From an uncultured Chromatiaceae bacterium (GTDB taxonomy: Bacteria; Pseudomonadota; Gammaproteobacteria; Tenderiales; Tenderiaceae), in the NCBI GenBank assembly GCA_945787735.1, contig CALZIQ010000001.1:39865-85044 (forward strand): 45,180 nt of DNA, given 5' to 3'. Numbering within the stretch: the stretch's first letter is position 1; the number at the start of each line of letters is the position of its first letter. The notes below the pieces were generated by a model that was not told the DNA's origin, searched no databases, and worked only from the letters and a program-made list of their open reading frames with translations. Below, piece by piece: positions 32,377-41,343 of this stretch. Made by a program: the position numbers and the translations under genes.

Positions 32377-33843
32377 TTGGCTGGGCATGAGACAGGGTTG
32401 AATCGACGACAACGCATTGGTCTGCTGCTTGGGCCTGGATTGTTTTTGTTGTTGCTGGCGTTACCTGCACCGGAAGGCATGCCGGCGGAGGGCATGCGAG
32501 TAGCTGCAGTAACGGCATTGATGGCGGTGTTTTGGATCACCGAAGCGATTGCTATTCCAGCGACAGCCTTAATTCCCATTGCTTTATTTCCACTGCTGGG
32601 AGTGACTAGCGCCGCTAAGGTGACCGGCGCATACGCCAATCACTTGATCTATCTTTTTATGGGTGGTTTCTTGATTGCGATGGCCATCGAAAAATGGCAT
32701 CTGCATAAACGCATAGCCCTGCACACGGTGCGTCTGGTTGGTGTCACGCCCAACCGCGTGGTGCTGGGGTTTATGCTGGCTACTGCATTTCTTTCATGCT
32801 GGATCAGTAATACTGCAACCGCTATGTTGATGGTAACGATAGGCATGGCCGTGTTGCATCAAATACTTGGCACTGAAGAAGAACAGGATGAATCGCGGCG
32901 TAATTTCGCCACCGCCTTGATGTTGGGTATTGCCTACGCGGCCTCAATCGGCGGAGTGGCTTCCCTGATCGGCACACCACCAAATGCAATCCTTGCTGGC
33001 GTGATGGAAAAACAATACGGCTATACCATCGGTTTTGCCGAATGGATGCTGTTTGCAGCGCCCTTATCTATAGTCATGCTAGCGCTGGCTTGGTTTTATC
33101 TCACCCGATTTGCCTTTCGTTCTGAGTTGGCAGAACTGCCGGGTGGTAAGCAGGTGATTCATGAGCAACTGAATAGGCTAGGCAAAATGAGCCGCCAGGA
33201 ACGGCGTGTGCTGTTGGTGTTTATGTTTGTAGTATCAGCGTGGCTGTTTCGCGGTTTGCTGGATATCGACGCGCTGAAAAATGTGCAGGACTCGACAGTC
33301 GCTATCTTCGGTGCCTTGCTGTTGTTTGTGATTCCGGCCGACCTGAAAAAAGGTGAGTTTCTGCTCGATTGGCAAACCGCGGTGCGCATCCCCTGGGACA
33401 TAATCATCCTCTTCGGTGGTGGATTTGCGCTGGCAGAAGGTTTTTCCGCCAGCGGTCTTACCGGCTGGCTGGGTGAGCAGTTGTCATTGCTGCATGGTAC
33501 AGAGCTGATAGTGCTTGTGTTAGTGGTCGTGCTGTTGGTGATCTTTCTTACCGAGGTGACATCGAATACCGCCACCGCGTCTTTGTTGTTGCCGGTAATG
33601 GCAGGATTTGCTTTGGCCGCCGATGTGCCGCCATTGACATTGATGGCCTCGGTGGCACTGTCGGCATCATTTGCCTTTATGCTACCGGTGGCAACGCCGC
33701 CTAATGCCATTGTGTTTGCCAGCCGCATGGTGACTATTCCACAAATGGCGAAAGCGGGTATCTGGATGAATCTGATAGGTACGCTGATGATTACCTTGTT
33801 CGTTATTCTGGTGTTGCCTGCAGTGTTACAAATGCCTGGGTAG
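32377..33843 (+). CDS. DASS/SLC13-family sodium:anion symporter
   Basis: 488 residues, about 12 hydrophobic segments. It begins with a TTG (32377) supported by AAGGAG 8 nt upstream; the nearby ATG is out of frame. Both family signatures are present: SCWISNTATAMLMVTIGMAV with IGTPPNAI in the first half, and EVTSNTATASLLLPVMAGF with LPVATPPNAIVFASRM in the second, the two SNT sodium-binding motifs. Members take up di- or tricarboxylates, sulfate or similar anions with Na+; the substrate is not clear here. The next gene starts 12 nt later. Confidence 0.9.
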   Translation: MAGHETGLNRRQRIGLLLGPGLFLLLLALPAPEGMPAEGMRVAAVTALMAVFWITEAIAIPATALIPIALFPLLGVTSAAKVTGAYANHLIYLFMGGFLIAMAIEKWHLHKRIALHTVRLVGVTPNRVVLGFMLATAFLSCWISNTATAMLMVTIGMAVLHQILGTEEEQDESRRNFATALMLGIAYAASIGGVASLIGTPPNAILAGVMEKQYGYTIGFAEWMLFAAPLSIVMLALAWFYLTRFAFRSELAELPGGKQVIHEQLNRLGKMSRQERRVLLVFMFVVSAWLFRGLLDIDALKNVQDSTVAIFGALLLFVIPADLKKGEFLLDWQTAVRIPWDIIILFGGGFALAEGFSASGLTGWLGEQLSLLHGTELIVLVLVVVLLVIFLTEVTSNTATASLLLPVMAGFALAADVPPLTLMASVALSASFAFMLPVATPPNAIVFASRMVTIPQMAKAGIWMNLIGTLMITLFVILVLPAVLQMPG

Positions 33844-33855
33844 GGCAGGGTGAAC

Positions 33856-35028
33856 ATGACCAATTCTATCTTTTTTCCTAACTACCACGATGGCTGTATC
33901 GTCAATCTAATGAGCAGTATCATCGCGAGTCGAGGCGGGCTGCCACAGTTTTATGCACCACTAAAAGCGCTAGAGTCAGATTCGCTCAATGAAGCGAAAA
34001 ACGTAGTATTGTTGGTCATTGATGGCCTTGGCTATGATTATCTCACACAGCAAGCTGCGGGCAGTATCATGCAGCAACATCTGCAGGCATGTATTCATGC
34101 AGTGGCGCCACCAACTACCGCGGCATCAATCTCAACGTTTCTCACTGGGCTTGCCCCTCAGCAACACGGGCTGACCGGGTGGTATACCTGGTTCAGAGAG
34201 TTGGGTAGTGTCGTTACTGTGTTGCCGTTTTTATCACGTTGTAATCGCGCGGATCTATCACTTAGCGGGATTACGGCTGAGACACTCTATGCGCACCGTC
34301 CCGTATTTGACCTGATGCATGATGCCTGTTATTCCATCATGCCAGAATCGTTGGGGCGGTCGGCTTTTAATTTGGCGCATTTGGGAAAGGCCGAGCAGGT
34401 TATGTATGCAGACCTTAAGCACTTATTTACTCGGGTTTCAGAGACTGTCAGGTGTAATGACAAACGAAAATATCTCTATGCCTACTGGCCCGGATTTGAT
34501 GCCTTGGCCCATGACCATGGTGTTGGCAGTGCTGTTGTGGCGGATCACTTTTCCCGTTTGGACGAAACTTTTGAACAACTGATTTCGAATTTGGCCGGAA
34601 CAGAAACGATGCTCTTGCTTTGTGCCGATCATGGTTTCGTCGATACGCCCGACGAAAAACAATTAAGCGTAAATGACTGGCCGATGCTGCAACGTTGTCT
34701 ACAATTGCCACTGTGTGGAGAGCCACGCTTGGGCTACTGCTATGTGCGTGACAGCATGCAGCCGCAGGTGCGTGATTTTGTCAGCGCTGAGTTGAGTCAT
34801 GCCATTGAGATTGTTGCCAGTGCTGATCTGATTAGACGTGGCCTGTTCGGTTTGGGAGAGCAACATGCCGAACTGTCCGCCCGCGTGGGCGATCTTACCC
34901 TAGTGATGAAGGAAAATTATGTGCTCACCCAACGTCTTCCGGGAGAGCCCGCCCTGCAGATGAGAGGTTTTCATGGCGGTTTGAGCAGGGCTGAGATGGA
35001 AGTCCCTCTCGTGACAGTTCAGTGCTAG
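33856..35028 (+). CDS. Alkaline-phosphatase-superfamily phosphodiesterase/nucleotide pyrophosphatase
   Basis: 390 residues from ATG 33856 (AGGG 5 nt upstream); a GTG at 33850 would add two residues. Metal sites of the superfamily: VVLLVIDGLGYDYL (first Asp), the nucleophile Thr in APPTTAASISTFLTGLAPQQHGLTGW, YAYWPGFDALAHDHG, LLLCADHGFVDT and a late GFHGGLS. It likely cleaves a phosphodiester, pyrophosphate or phosphonate ester. No signal peptide is seen, so it may act in the cytoplasm. Probably co-transcribed with the DASS transporter. Confidence 0.85.
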   Translation: MTNSIFFPNYHDGCIVNLMSSIIASRGGLPQFYAPLKALESDSLNEAKNVVLLVIDGLGYDYLTQQAAGSIMQQHLQACIHAVAPPTTAASISTFLTGLAPQQHGLTGWYTWFRELGSVVTVLPFLSRCNRADLSLSGITAETLYAHRPVFDLMHDACYSIMPESLGRSAFNLAHLGKAEQVMYADLKHLFTRVSETVRCNDKRKYLYAYWPGFDALAHDHGVGSAVVADHFSRLDETFEQLISNLAGTETMLLLCADHGFVDTPDEKQLSVNDWPMLQRCLQLPLCGEPRLGYCYVRDSMQPQVRDFVSAELSHAIEIVASADLIRRGLFGLGEQHAELSARVGDLTLVMKENYVLTQRLPGEPALQMRGFHGGLSRAEMEVPLVTVQC

Positions 35029-35152
35029 TGTCGTTTTGATATGATCTTGATTGCATTTTACCCTGAATGATCTGCCTACACCGGGCACAGGTGTTTTGAG
35101 GTAGATCGGTTTGGCGGGCCTGGGTCTGGTAAAACAAGGATACAAATCACAG

Positions 35153-35191
35153 AAAAAAAGCCCGGCAATGAAATCCAATGACGGGCTTTTT
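35153..35191. terminator. Bidirectional rho-independent terminator
   Basis: AAAAAAAGCCCG (35153-35164), a 17-nt loop and CGGGCTTTTT (35182-35191). Both strands show a GC stem followed by a T-run, serving the phosphodiesterase gene (plus) and the small gene at 35220 (minus). Confidence 0.85.
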
Positions 35192-35219
35192 CGTGGCGCT
35201 GAAATCCAAACTTCAGGGC

Positions 35220-35591
35220 TTAAAGCTGGATTTTTCCCGCACCTGGCATACCACCACCAGCACCGGGCACGACGATAGAGGAGGCCTGCTCGCGGCGCAT
35301 TTCCTCTAATTCTTTCATGGTTTGTTCAAAGGCCTGTTTAGCGCCGTCTGAAAAGCCGGCAATGGCTACCTCCAGAGAATCAGCATCGATGTCAAAGCTC
35401 AGCGGTAGCGCCCCCATGGCGGTCATTACTTGGGTCTGGCCGATGTAGAGCACCGAGCGGCTGGCATCAGGATTGCCGTGTTTATCCACGGGCGTCATGC
35501 GTCGTAGAGTTCCGACTGTACGGTCAGTAAAGCTCTCTTCTAGATAAAGGTTGTCAGCGTCGAAGCTAGCAGTTTGTGTTTCTTGGTTCAT
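35220..35591 (-). CDS. Small conserved-looking protein of unknown function
   Basis: 123 residues from the ATG at 35591 (MNQETQTASFDADNLYLEE), which has TGGAAA upstream; a longer frame to 35738 adds an unlikely Arg-rich start. No signal peptide or membrane segment. It begins with an acidic stretch, then beta-strand-like TVGTLRRMTPVDKHG, SVLYIGQTQVMTAMGALPLSFDI, a Glu-rich helix (QTMKELEEMRREQA) and a Gly-rich tail ending KIQL. I do not recognise a family. Convergent with the phosphodiesterase gene, divergent from the GRE cluster. Confidence 0.7.
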   Translation of the reverse strand: MNQETQTASFDADNLYLEESFTDRTVGTLRRMTPVDKHGNPDASRSVLYIGQTQVMTAMGALPLSFDIDADSLEVAIAGFSDGAKQAFEQTMKELEEMRREQASSIVVPGAGGGMPGAGKIQL

Positions 35592-35752
35592 GTGTTTTCC
35601 ATTGCGTCTTGGTTCGAGGGTATTGCAGGGTAACAGAATGATGGGCAGGCTCGCCAGATCAGGCATTAGACAGATTTTGGCTCTGGTGCGATTTATTTTC
35701 CTAGAAATCGGCCAAGATACGATTGATTTCCATGCCATTTAAAGTGGCGGAA

Positions 35753-35803
35753 TCCAGCATTCTGGACTAGAGTTTTTTTAAAACCCCTCGGATTAATAGG
35801 GGT
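35753..35803. repeat. Two inverted repeats upstream of the GRE cluster
   Basis: TCCAG-CATT-CTGGA (35753-35766) and ACCCCT-N9-AGGGGT (35783-35803), with a T7 run between. They lie in the 296-bp gap between the small minus-strand gene and the 810-aa gene and may be operator sites or, for the first with its T-run, a terminator remnant. Confidence 0.5.
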
Positions 35804-35826
35804 AGGAGTAGAAATCATTCGCGTGT

Positions 35827-35855
35827 CTGAGAATTGAACCTAATGCGTTAATAAT
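35827..35855 (+). promoter_or_regulatory. Candidate promoter of the GRE cluster
   Basis: CTGAGA (35827-35832), 17-nt spacer, AATAAT (35850-35855): -35 4/6 and -10 5/6 for sigma-70, about 26 nt before the likely leader's end and 32 nt before the ATG at 35888. The ACCCCT/AGGGGT inverted repeat lies just upstream, where an activator could bind. Confidence 0.35.
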
Positions 35856-35887
35856 TAGCAAAGCGCGTTACTAGGCTGGAGAACTCC

Positions 35888-38320
35888 ATGGATTTAATGC
35901 TTAGTAGTCACAATTTCCCGTCGGCCACTGATGGGGAAGGTGCTACGCTGGAATCAGAATTACAGACCATCCTGCGAGATGACTATGACAACAATCTTTT
36001 CGCTATGTTGGCCGGCTATCAGCGCATGTTGGCGGACAACCATCAGCGCGATTTGTGGCCCGCGATACACGACAAACTTCGCACGCTGTTTATGTGTGGC
36101 AAGGCGGTTCCGCTGGACGGACCCATGGTGGGTATTCCAGTCTCGATTCGGGATAGCGATTTTTTCCGCAAGCTGGCCCAGCTGGCAGGTGAGAGTCGCT
36201 CGGCGCTAGCCAAGCTAGAACTGCTGGCCAGCACCTGGAACGCTACCTTTGCCGATACAGGCCTGTGGATGGGTAAGGCTTTTGAGCCGGTAGACGACGC
36301 TGTTTTCAGAGACAAGTGCGAGAACGATGCAGACGTCATGACTGCGTATGATCCAGCCACCAGCCGCATCGGGCGTAACTTTTTTCGCCAGCTGCCAGAG
36401 TCATCTCCTTTTCAGGGTATTAGCTTACCGTTGCTAGAAGAGGCCTGGTCGCTAAAAGAGCGCCCCCTGACGGTGGATGCCAAAGGTTTTGAAGCACGGC
36501 TCCAGTCTGCCCATCTGGAAAAAGAGCGCGTCATTCCGTATAGCAAGACCGGTGGTATCTACCTGGCTCAAATGGCCTACTCGGTACTGCCGGAGCAGCA
36601 GGGCAAACAAGTCTATCAACTCAACTACCGCTGGCCCCGGCTTAATCCCGTCTTTCCCATGACCCTGTTAATTGACGAGCTGGTGCAGATCGGTGAAGGC
36701 ATTTATCTGGGACAGCTGATTTATGCCAGCAAGCATATAAGTCTTGGCGCCATTGACTTGCCCTTAATACCGGGCGAGCGCGACATCGAACTGGGCGAAC
36801 CCTATGCGCCTCATAAACATTCCATTTTTGACTCTATTCGTGCCTTGCTTGGAGGACACAGCAAGCAGCAAGGGCCGGATTACGGCTACCAGAACAATGG
36901 CTATTTTTTGCTGATGGATCCATCCTATGCCAAACAGATCTATGCCGATGATGCCTTTCCCCAGCTACGGCCGAGGCCAGGCGAGATCGGTTTTGACGAG
37001 CTGGGTTATGAAGCACCGGTGGTAGCGACAAAGACATCAGAAAAATGGCTCAATGGCTGGCGCGATGATGAAGTGCTGGCGCAGAAATTCACCCACATGA
37101 TCACTGAGCCTTCTACCCGTGCTGATGATGCTGATGTGAGTCAGATGCGGCAAGTGGGTGAATCGGTACTGCAGATGCTGCAACGCATCAGTAAAGACAT
37201 CTCGGCCCAAACCAAACACGAGGACCACCTGAAACACTTCGAACAACTGCACAGCCTATTTCGCAGCGGTGTGGCGCCCAAGGTCACGAACGGTCTATTT
37301 CAGGGCGCCGGCAGCAAGGGTTATAACACCCGCGTGGATGGCCGAGAGGTGCGTGATTGGTATGGTGAAGAAGAGACCACTCACGGTTTTGATTATTACC
37401 ACGGCGCCACCCTGAATCTGCATTGGGGGTTTAGTGAAACGTATTGTCCTGATCGTGAAGAGCGCTTAGCCCAGGGCGCGCTTATGCCCAGTGTGTTGGC
37501 CAATGCCTTGGCCGGTGAGCGTCTGCGTGGTCCGAATGTGATGAATATGGTCTGGCATAACATTGGCAAATATATCTTTCCCTGGGCGGGAAAATCGTTT
37601 GAACGCATCAGTCCACGCAAGTTGAGCATGTTTCTGGACGAGAGTGCCGACCTAGCCGAACGTTATCCTGATCGTGTGCATGCGCTGAAAATCCATCTTG
37701 CCAGTGCGCCTCATTACAGCGTCGTTAAACATAATCAACAGAATCACTGGGAAACTCCAGGCCGTTACAACAAACATTTGGAGAAGACTAGTTGGGACGA
37801 CGGCATGAGTGATGAAGATAAGGCCTTCTGGCAACAACAAGCCGACCAGCATTGGGTAATGGGTTACAACCTGCAGGACAAACGCATTCTCGTTGCCGAT
37901 GCCTTGATGAAAATCGCTGACATGAATTATCGTGTGCCTGAAGCAGTCATTCAGCAGGCCTCCGAAGCGAGTGGTTCACCCTTTGTGCGCCAGGGTTATG
38001 CCTTTCTCGGTAGCGCCAATCAGCCATCTATTTTGCCGCTGAACAATGGTGATCAAGGTAACAAACAGGTGTTCCAGTTTAACTACCGCTATCCGCTTAT
38101 TGGTGGTCCGGCCCCGATTGGTTTTTGTCTGGATGAACTGGTCGAGATCGCCGACGGCCTATATTTGGGGCAGCTCATTTATGCTACCGCACTGGAGGTT
38201 CCCTTTCATTCCAGTGTTGACCCGGTGCAATACAAATATCAACTGTTCGGCTATTTTCTATTGCTGGATGATGACTGGGAACAGCATCGTCGGGCGATAA
38301 AACTGGATACCTTAGATTGA
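35888..38320 (+). CDS. Large protein of unknown family with an internal duplication, GRE cluster
   Basis: 810 residues, GGAG 7 nt before the ATG. No signal peptide or membrane segment, so cytoplasmic. I do not recognise its family. It carries a repeated motif: residues about 240-283 (KQVYQLNYRWP ... DELVQIGEGIYLGQLIYAS) and 726-767 (KQVFQFNYRYP ... DELVEIADGLYLGQLIYAT), each followed downstream by a GYFLL(M/L)D segment, which suggests an ancient duplicated beta-rich domain. Between them stands a middle part rich in His, Tyr and Trp (GFDYYHGATLNLHWGFSETY, NMVWHNIGKYIFPWAG) that could bind metal or an aromatic/hydrophobic ligand (inference). First gene of a tight four-gene unit with a glycyl radical enzyme, so it probably supports that reaction or processes its product. 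Confidence 0.85.
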   Translation: MDLMLSSHNFPSATDGEGATLESELQTILRDDYDNNLFAMLAGYQRMLADNHQRDLWPAIHDKLRTLFMCGKAVPLDGPMVGIPVSIRDSDFFRKLAQLAGESRSALAKLELLASTWNATFADTGLWMGKAFEPVDDAVFRDKCENDADVMTAYDPATSRIGRNFFRQLPESSPFQGISLPLLEEAWSLKERPLTVDAKGFEARLQSAHLEKERVIPYSKTGGIYLAQMAYSVLPEQQGKQVYQLNYRWPRLNPVFPMTLLIDELVQIGEGIYLGQLIYASKHISLGAIDLPLIPGERDIELGEPYAPHKHSIFDSIRALLGGHSKQQGPDYGYQNNGYFLLMDPSYAKQIYADDAFPQLRPRPGEIGFDELGYEAPVVATKTSEKWLNGWRDDEVLAQKFTHMITEPSTRADDADVSQMRQVGESVLQMLQRISKDISAQTKHEDHLKHFEQLHSLFRSGVAPKVTNGLFQGAGSKGYNTRVDGREVRDWYGEEETTHGFDYYHGATLNLHWGFSETYCPDREERLAQGALMPSVLANALAGERLRGPNVMNMVWHNIGKYIFPWAGKSFERISPRKLSMFLDESADLAERYPDRVHALKIHLASAPHYSVVKHNQQNHWETPGRYNKHLEKTSWDDGMSDEDKAFWQQQADQHWVMGYNLQDKRILVADALMKIADMNYRVPEAVIQQASEASGSPFVRQGYAFLGSANQPSILPLNNGDQGNKQVFQFNYRYPLIGGPAPIGFCLDELVEIADGLYLGQLIYATALEVPFHSSVDPVQYKYQLFGYFLLLDDDWEQHRRAIKLDTLD

Positions 38321-38363
38321 AAGAATTGATGTAAGGAATCAACTTAGACAAGGAAGCACAGTC

Positions 38364-41330
38364 ATGAATGAGCCTCAACTTCATAACGGTGGTATCGAAG
38401 TTAACTTAGCAGGTGGAAACATAGCTGAGGCCTGGCATCCAGGTGAGACCCGCACGTTTCCCATTCCCAACGAAACGCCCGAGCGTATTAAAACGCTAAC
38501 CGATCTAGCCTTAAGCCAGATCAGCCTTGAACAGTATCCAGTGGTGCAGGCCTGGCGCGAAAAACTGTTTGCTCCCGAGGGTCTGCCGGAGATCTGTGAT
38601 GAGCTGCCACGCTTGCTGACTGAGTTTCTACGTAGCCCCGAGGCGCAGGCCATGACACCTTACACGCGTCGTGCCAGGGCTTTGCATCATGTCTTTGCTA
38701 ACAAGACACCATTGGTACGTTCCATAGATCTACTGCCTGGGCAGACGACTACCAGCTTTGTTGGTCCAGCGGTATATATGGATACTATCGGTTATTGCAT
38801 CTGGCCCGAGCTCAGTAGTGTCAGCTCGCGGGCGCAAAACCCATTCAACATTAACCCGGAAGTAGCCGAGCGTTTAAGCAAAGAGATCTTTCCATTCTGG
38901 CTCGAGCGGCGCACGGCACAGGAAGTAGCGCGTTACAGCGATTACGACAGCGAGCAACATCCCAATCGTGATCGAGTCGCCGGCGATTCTATCGATCCAG
39001 CCTTAAAAACTGTCGCAGGTGAAACACCCAAAGCGTTAGAGTTGATGGAGCGTGTTGCTTTTTTTCTATCAGACAAGGCCACCTGTGTTTCCCACACCGT
39101 GCCCGATTTTGAACGCGTGTTGAAATATGGGTTCGATGGTTTGATGCAACAGGCCCGAACTGATTTGCAAAGTGACACACTCACCGCAGAACAAAAGGAA
39201 TTTCTTGAGGGTGTAATCACTGTGTTTGAAGGTGCAAAAGTATATGCAGATCATCTGGCTGAAGCTGCGCAGGCAAGTGGCAATATCGATCTGGCACGTA
39301 TCTGTCGCAAGGTGCCCGCACAACCAGCTGAAACCCTGCACGAGGCACTCACCACGATCTGGATCTGTTATCACCTGTTATTGCAGGAGAATACCAACTT
39401 CGGTTTTTCCATAGGTCGTCTTGATCAGTTGCTTAATGATTATTATCTGAACGATTGGAAAACGCTTGACACTGAAGAGGAAAGAAACGCCTATGTCGAA
39501 AAAGCCGTGGAGCTGGTGAGTCATTTTTTCCTGCGCTGTTCCGATCATGTGCCGCTTTCCACTGAAGGATCGGAAACCCTGTTCGCCGGTAGTGGTTCAA
39601 ACCAGGCTCTTACTATTGGTGGCACCAAATATGAAAATGGGCAAGTCGTTGATGCGGTCAACGACATGACCTACATCATCCTCAAGGCTACCGAGATCCT
39701 GGGTATTCGCGATCCCAACGTGCATGCCCGTTATCATAAACAAGTGCATCACCGGGATCTTCAGGGCAATGCTCTACCTGAAGGTATTTATGATTCTTAT
39801 CTGAAACGTATCAGCCAGGTGAACATCCTCACTCGCGCTACCCCGGCGATACACGGTGATGCACCGGTGGTGCACTCCATGGCCAAGTACTATGCCGCCC
39901 ACGAAGGTATTAGTGAAGAAGAAGCCTTAGCCGATGCCTATGACTACGCATCTATCGGCTGTATCGAACAGAACTCGGCTGGCAAACATTATGGAAATAC
40001 AGGATCGACCCTAATGGTGTTGCCATCGGTATTAGAATTAGCCCTATTCGGTGGCAAGCATCGCAGCGATGGTGTGGGTAAAGATGATCTAAATCTGTTT
40101 CATGCCGGCACAGACTATACGACTAAGCCGCTGTCTGAGATGAAGTCGATGCAACAGTTTATCAATGCCTTCAAATTTCAGCTCGATGAAATGGCCAGTT
40201 ATACGGTGCAGTGCAACAACTACCTCGGCCGGGCCATGGAACAGATGCGCCAGGTGCCGTTCCTATCCGGTTTGTTCACTGGCCCGACCAATACACCGGG
40301 GGGCGAGGGGGCTGTGTTTCGCGATCTGACTGCCGGTGGCGCCAAGTATAACTCTGCTGGAGTTGCCATTATCGGCGTGGCCGATGTGATTGATTCTTTT
40401 TGTGTACTGGATGCGCTGGTGTTTAGTGGCAAGATGAGCGCGCAGGAATTGCTGGCGGCGCTGGAGGCAGACTATAACGATGCCGGTTTTAAAACCGAAC
40501 AAAAAGAGCATAGTCTAGTGGCCATGCTCAACAGTCTGCGCAGCCTATTCGGAGACAAGCAGGACGTCAGCCATTTGCCGGCCTTGTCACCTGAGCGCAT
40601 GCAAGAGATCAGGGAAATGATTCGCCTGGCACCCAAGTATGGCGCCGGCATCGATCAGACTCCGGATGGAACCTACGACAACAGTCTCGCAGTGCGTTAT
40701 ACCCGTCTCATCACACGCATGATCCAAGAGGTATTCTACAAATACCGTACCCATCGCGGTGGTCGTTATCTGGTTGGTTACTGGAGCATGACCAACCATG
40801 CGGGTTTCGGTATGTTGACAAAGGCCACTCCCAACGGCCGTAAGGCACGCGAACCGTTTGCCAGCGGCATCACCCCCTGTGCCGGAGTGGTGAAGCGAAA
40901 TGGCGACCCCGTGATGGCCTTGGATCACATTCTGTCAGTCGCCTCAGTGGAAGGTGACACAGTGCAGAACGGTTACACCTATAACCTCAGTCTCACCACC
41001 CGCGATCAACAGTTTTTTCCAGAAGACACAGAGCTGTTTGCCCGTTACATGAAGGCATTTATGGATAACAACGGTGTGCTTGTGCAGCTGTGTGTTTCAT
41101 CGATTGATGATCTGGTTGCAGCGCATAAAGCAGCCACTGCGGCGGCCCAGCCAGGTGCAGGTGAGGAGGCAGTCGAGGCGCTTGAGCCGTTCAAAGATCT
41201 AATGATCCGAGTGGCGGGTTACTCGGCCTACTTTGTCACCCTAAGCCCGCAGATGCGGCAAGAGATCATCGACCGTTCCAATTTTGCCTTAAAAGATGGC
41301 GTTGAGCAGCACACCTTGGTAGCGATTTAA
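38364..41330 (+). CDS. Glycyl radical enzyme (pyruvate formate-lyase-like), substrate unknown
   Basis: 988 residues, AAGGAAG upstream. PFL-like barrel with active-site Cys533 in SIGCIEQN and the glycyl radical site Gly952 in RVAGYSAYFVTLS, 36 residues from the end. The Cys-x-Glu pattern is that of dehydratase, choline-lyase and decarboxylase GREs rather than PFL itself. It is longer than the families I know (about 760-900 aa): the Cys-to-Gly distance is 419 residues against about 315-370, with extra sequence near 715-745 (KTEQKEHSLVAMLNSLRSLFGDK) and an Ala-rich insert just before the radical loop (AATAAAQPGAGEEAVEAL). Needs anaerobic activation by the radical-SAM enzyme encoded two genes later. 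The reaction cannot be assigned. Confidence 0.93.
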   Translation: MNEPQLHNGGIEVNLAGGNIAEAWHPGETRTFPIPNETPERIKTLTDLALSQISLEQYPVVQAWREKLFAPEGLPEICDELPRLLTEFLRSPEAQAMTPYTRRARALHHVFANKTPLVRSIDLLPGQTTTSFVGPAVYMDTIGYCIWPELSSVSSRAQNPFNINPEVAERLSKEIFPFWLERRTAQEVARYSDYDSEQHPNRDRVAGDSIDPALKTVAGETPKALELMERVAFFLSDKATCVSHTVPDFERVLKYGFDGLMQQARTDLQSDTLTAEQKEFLEGVITVFEGAKVYADHLAEAAQASGNIDLARICRKVPAQPAETLHEALTTIWICYHLLLQENTNFGFSIGRLDQLLNDYYLNDWKTLDTEEERNAYVEKAVELVSHFFLRCSDHVPLSTEGSETLFAGSGSNQALTIGGTKYENGQVVDAVNDMTYIILKATEILGIRDPNVHARYHKQVHHRDLQGNALPEGIYDSYLKRISQVNILTRATPAIHGDAPVVHSMAKYYAAHEGISEEEALADAYDYASIGCIEQNSAGKHYGNTGSTLMVLPSVLELALFGGKHRSDGVGKDDLNLFHAGTDYTTKPLSEMKSMQQFINAFKFQLDEMASYTVQCNNYLGRAMEQMRQVPFLSGLFTGPTNTPGGEGAVFRDLTAGGAKYNSAGVAIIGVADVIDSFCVLDALVFSGKMSAQELLAALEADYNDAGFKTEQKEHSLVAMLNSLRSLFGDKQDVSHLPALSPERMQEIREMIRLAPKYGAGIDQTPDGTYDNSLAVRYTRLITRMIQEVFYKYRTHRGGRYLVGYWSMTNHAGFGMLTKATPNGRKAREPFASGITPCAGVVKRNGDPVMALDHILSVASVEGDTVQNGYTYNLSLTTRDQQFFPEDTELFARYMKAFMDNNGVLVQLCVSSIDDLVAAHKAATAAAQPGAGEEAVEALEPFKDLMIRVAGYSAYFVTLSPQMRQEIIDRSNFALKDGVEQHTLVAI

Positions 41331-41343
41331 GGAGGACTCAAGT

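Noticed and set aside
33159-33863. 234-codon open frame opposite the DASS transporter
   Set aside because: Low-complexity Asn/Ser/Thr composition typical of the complement of a membrane-protein gene.
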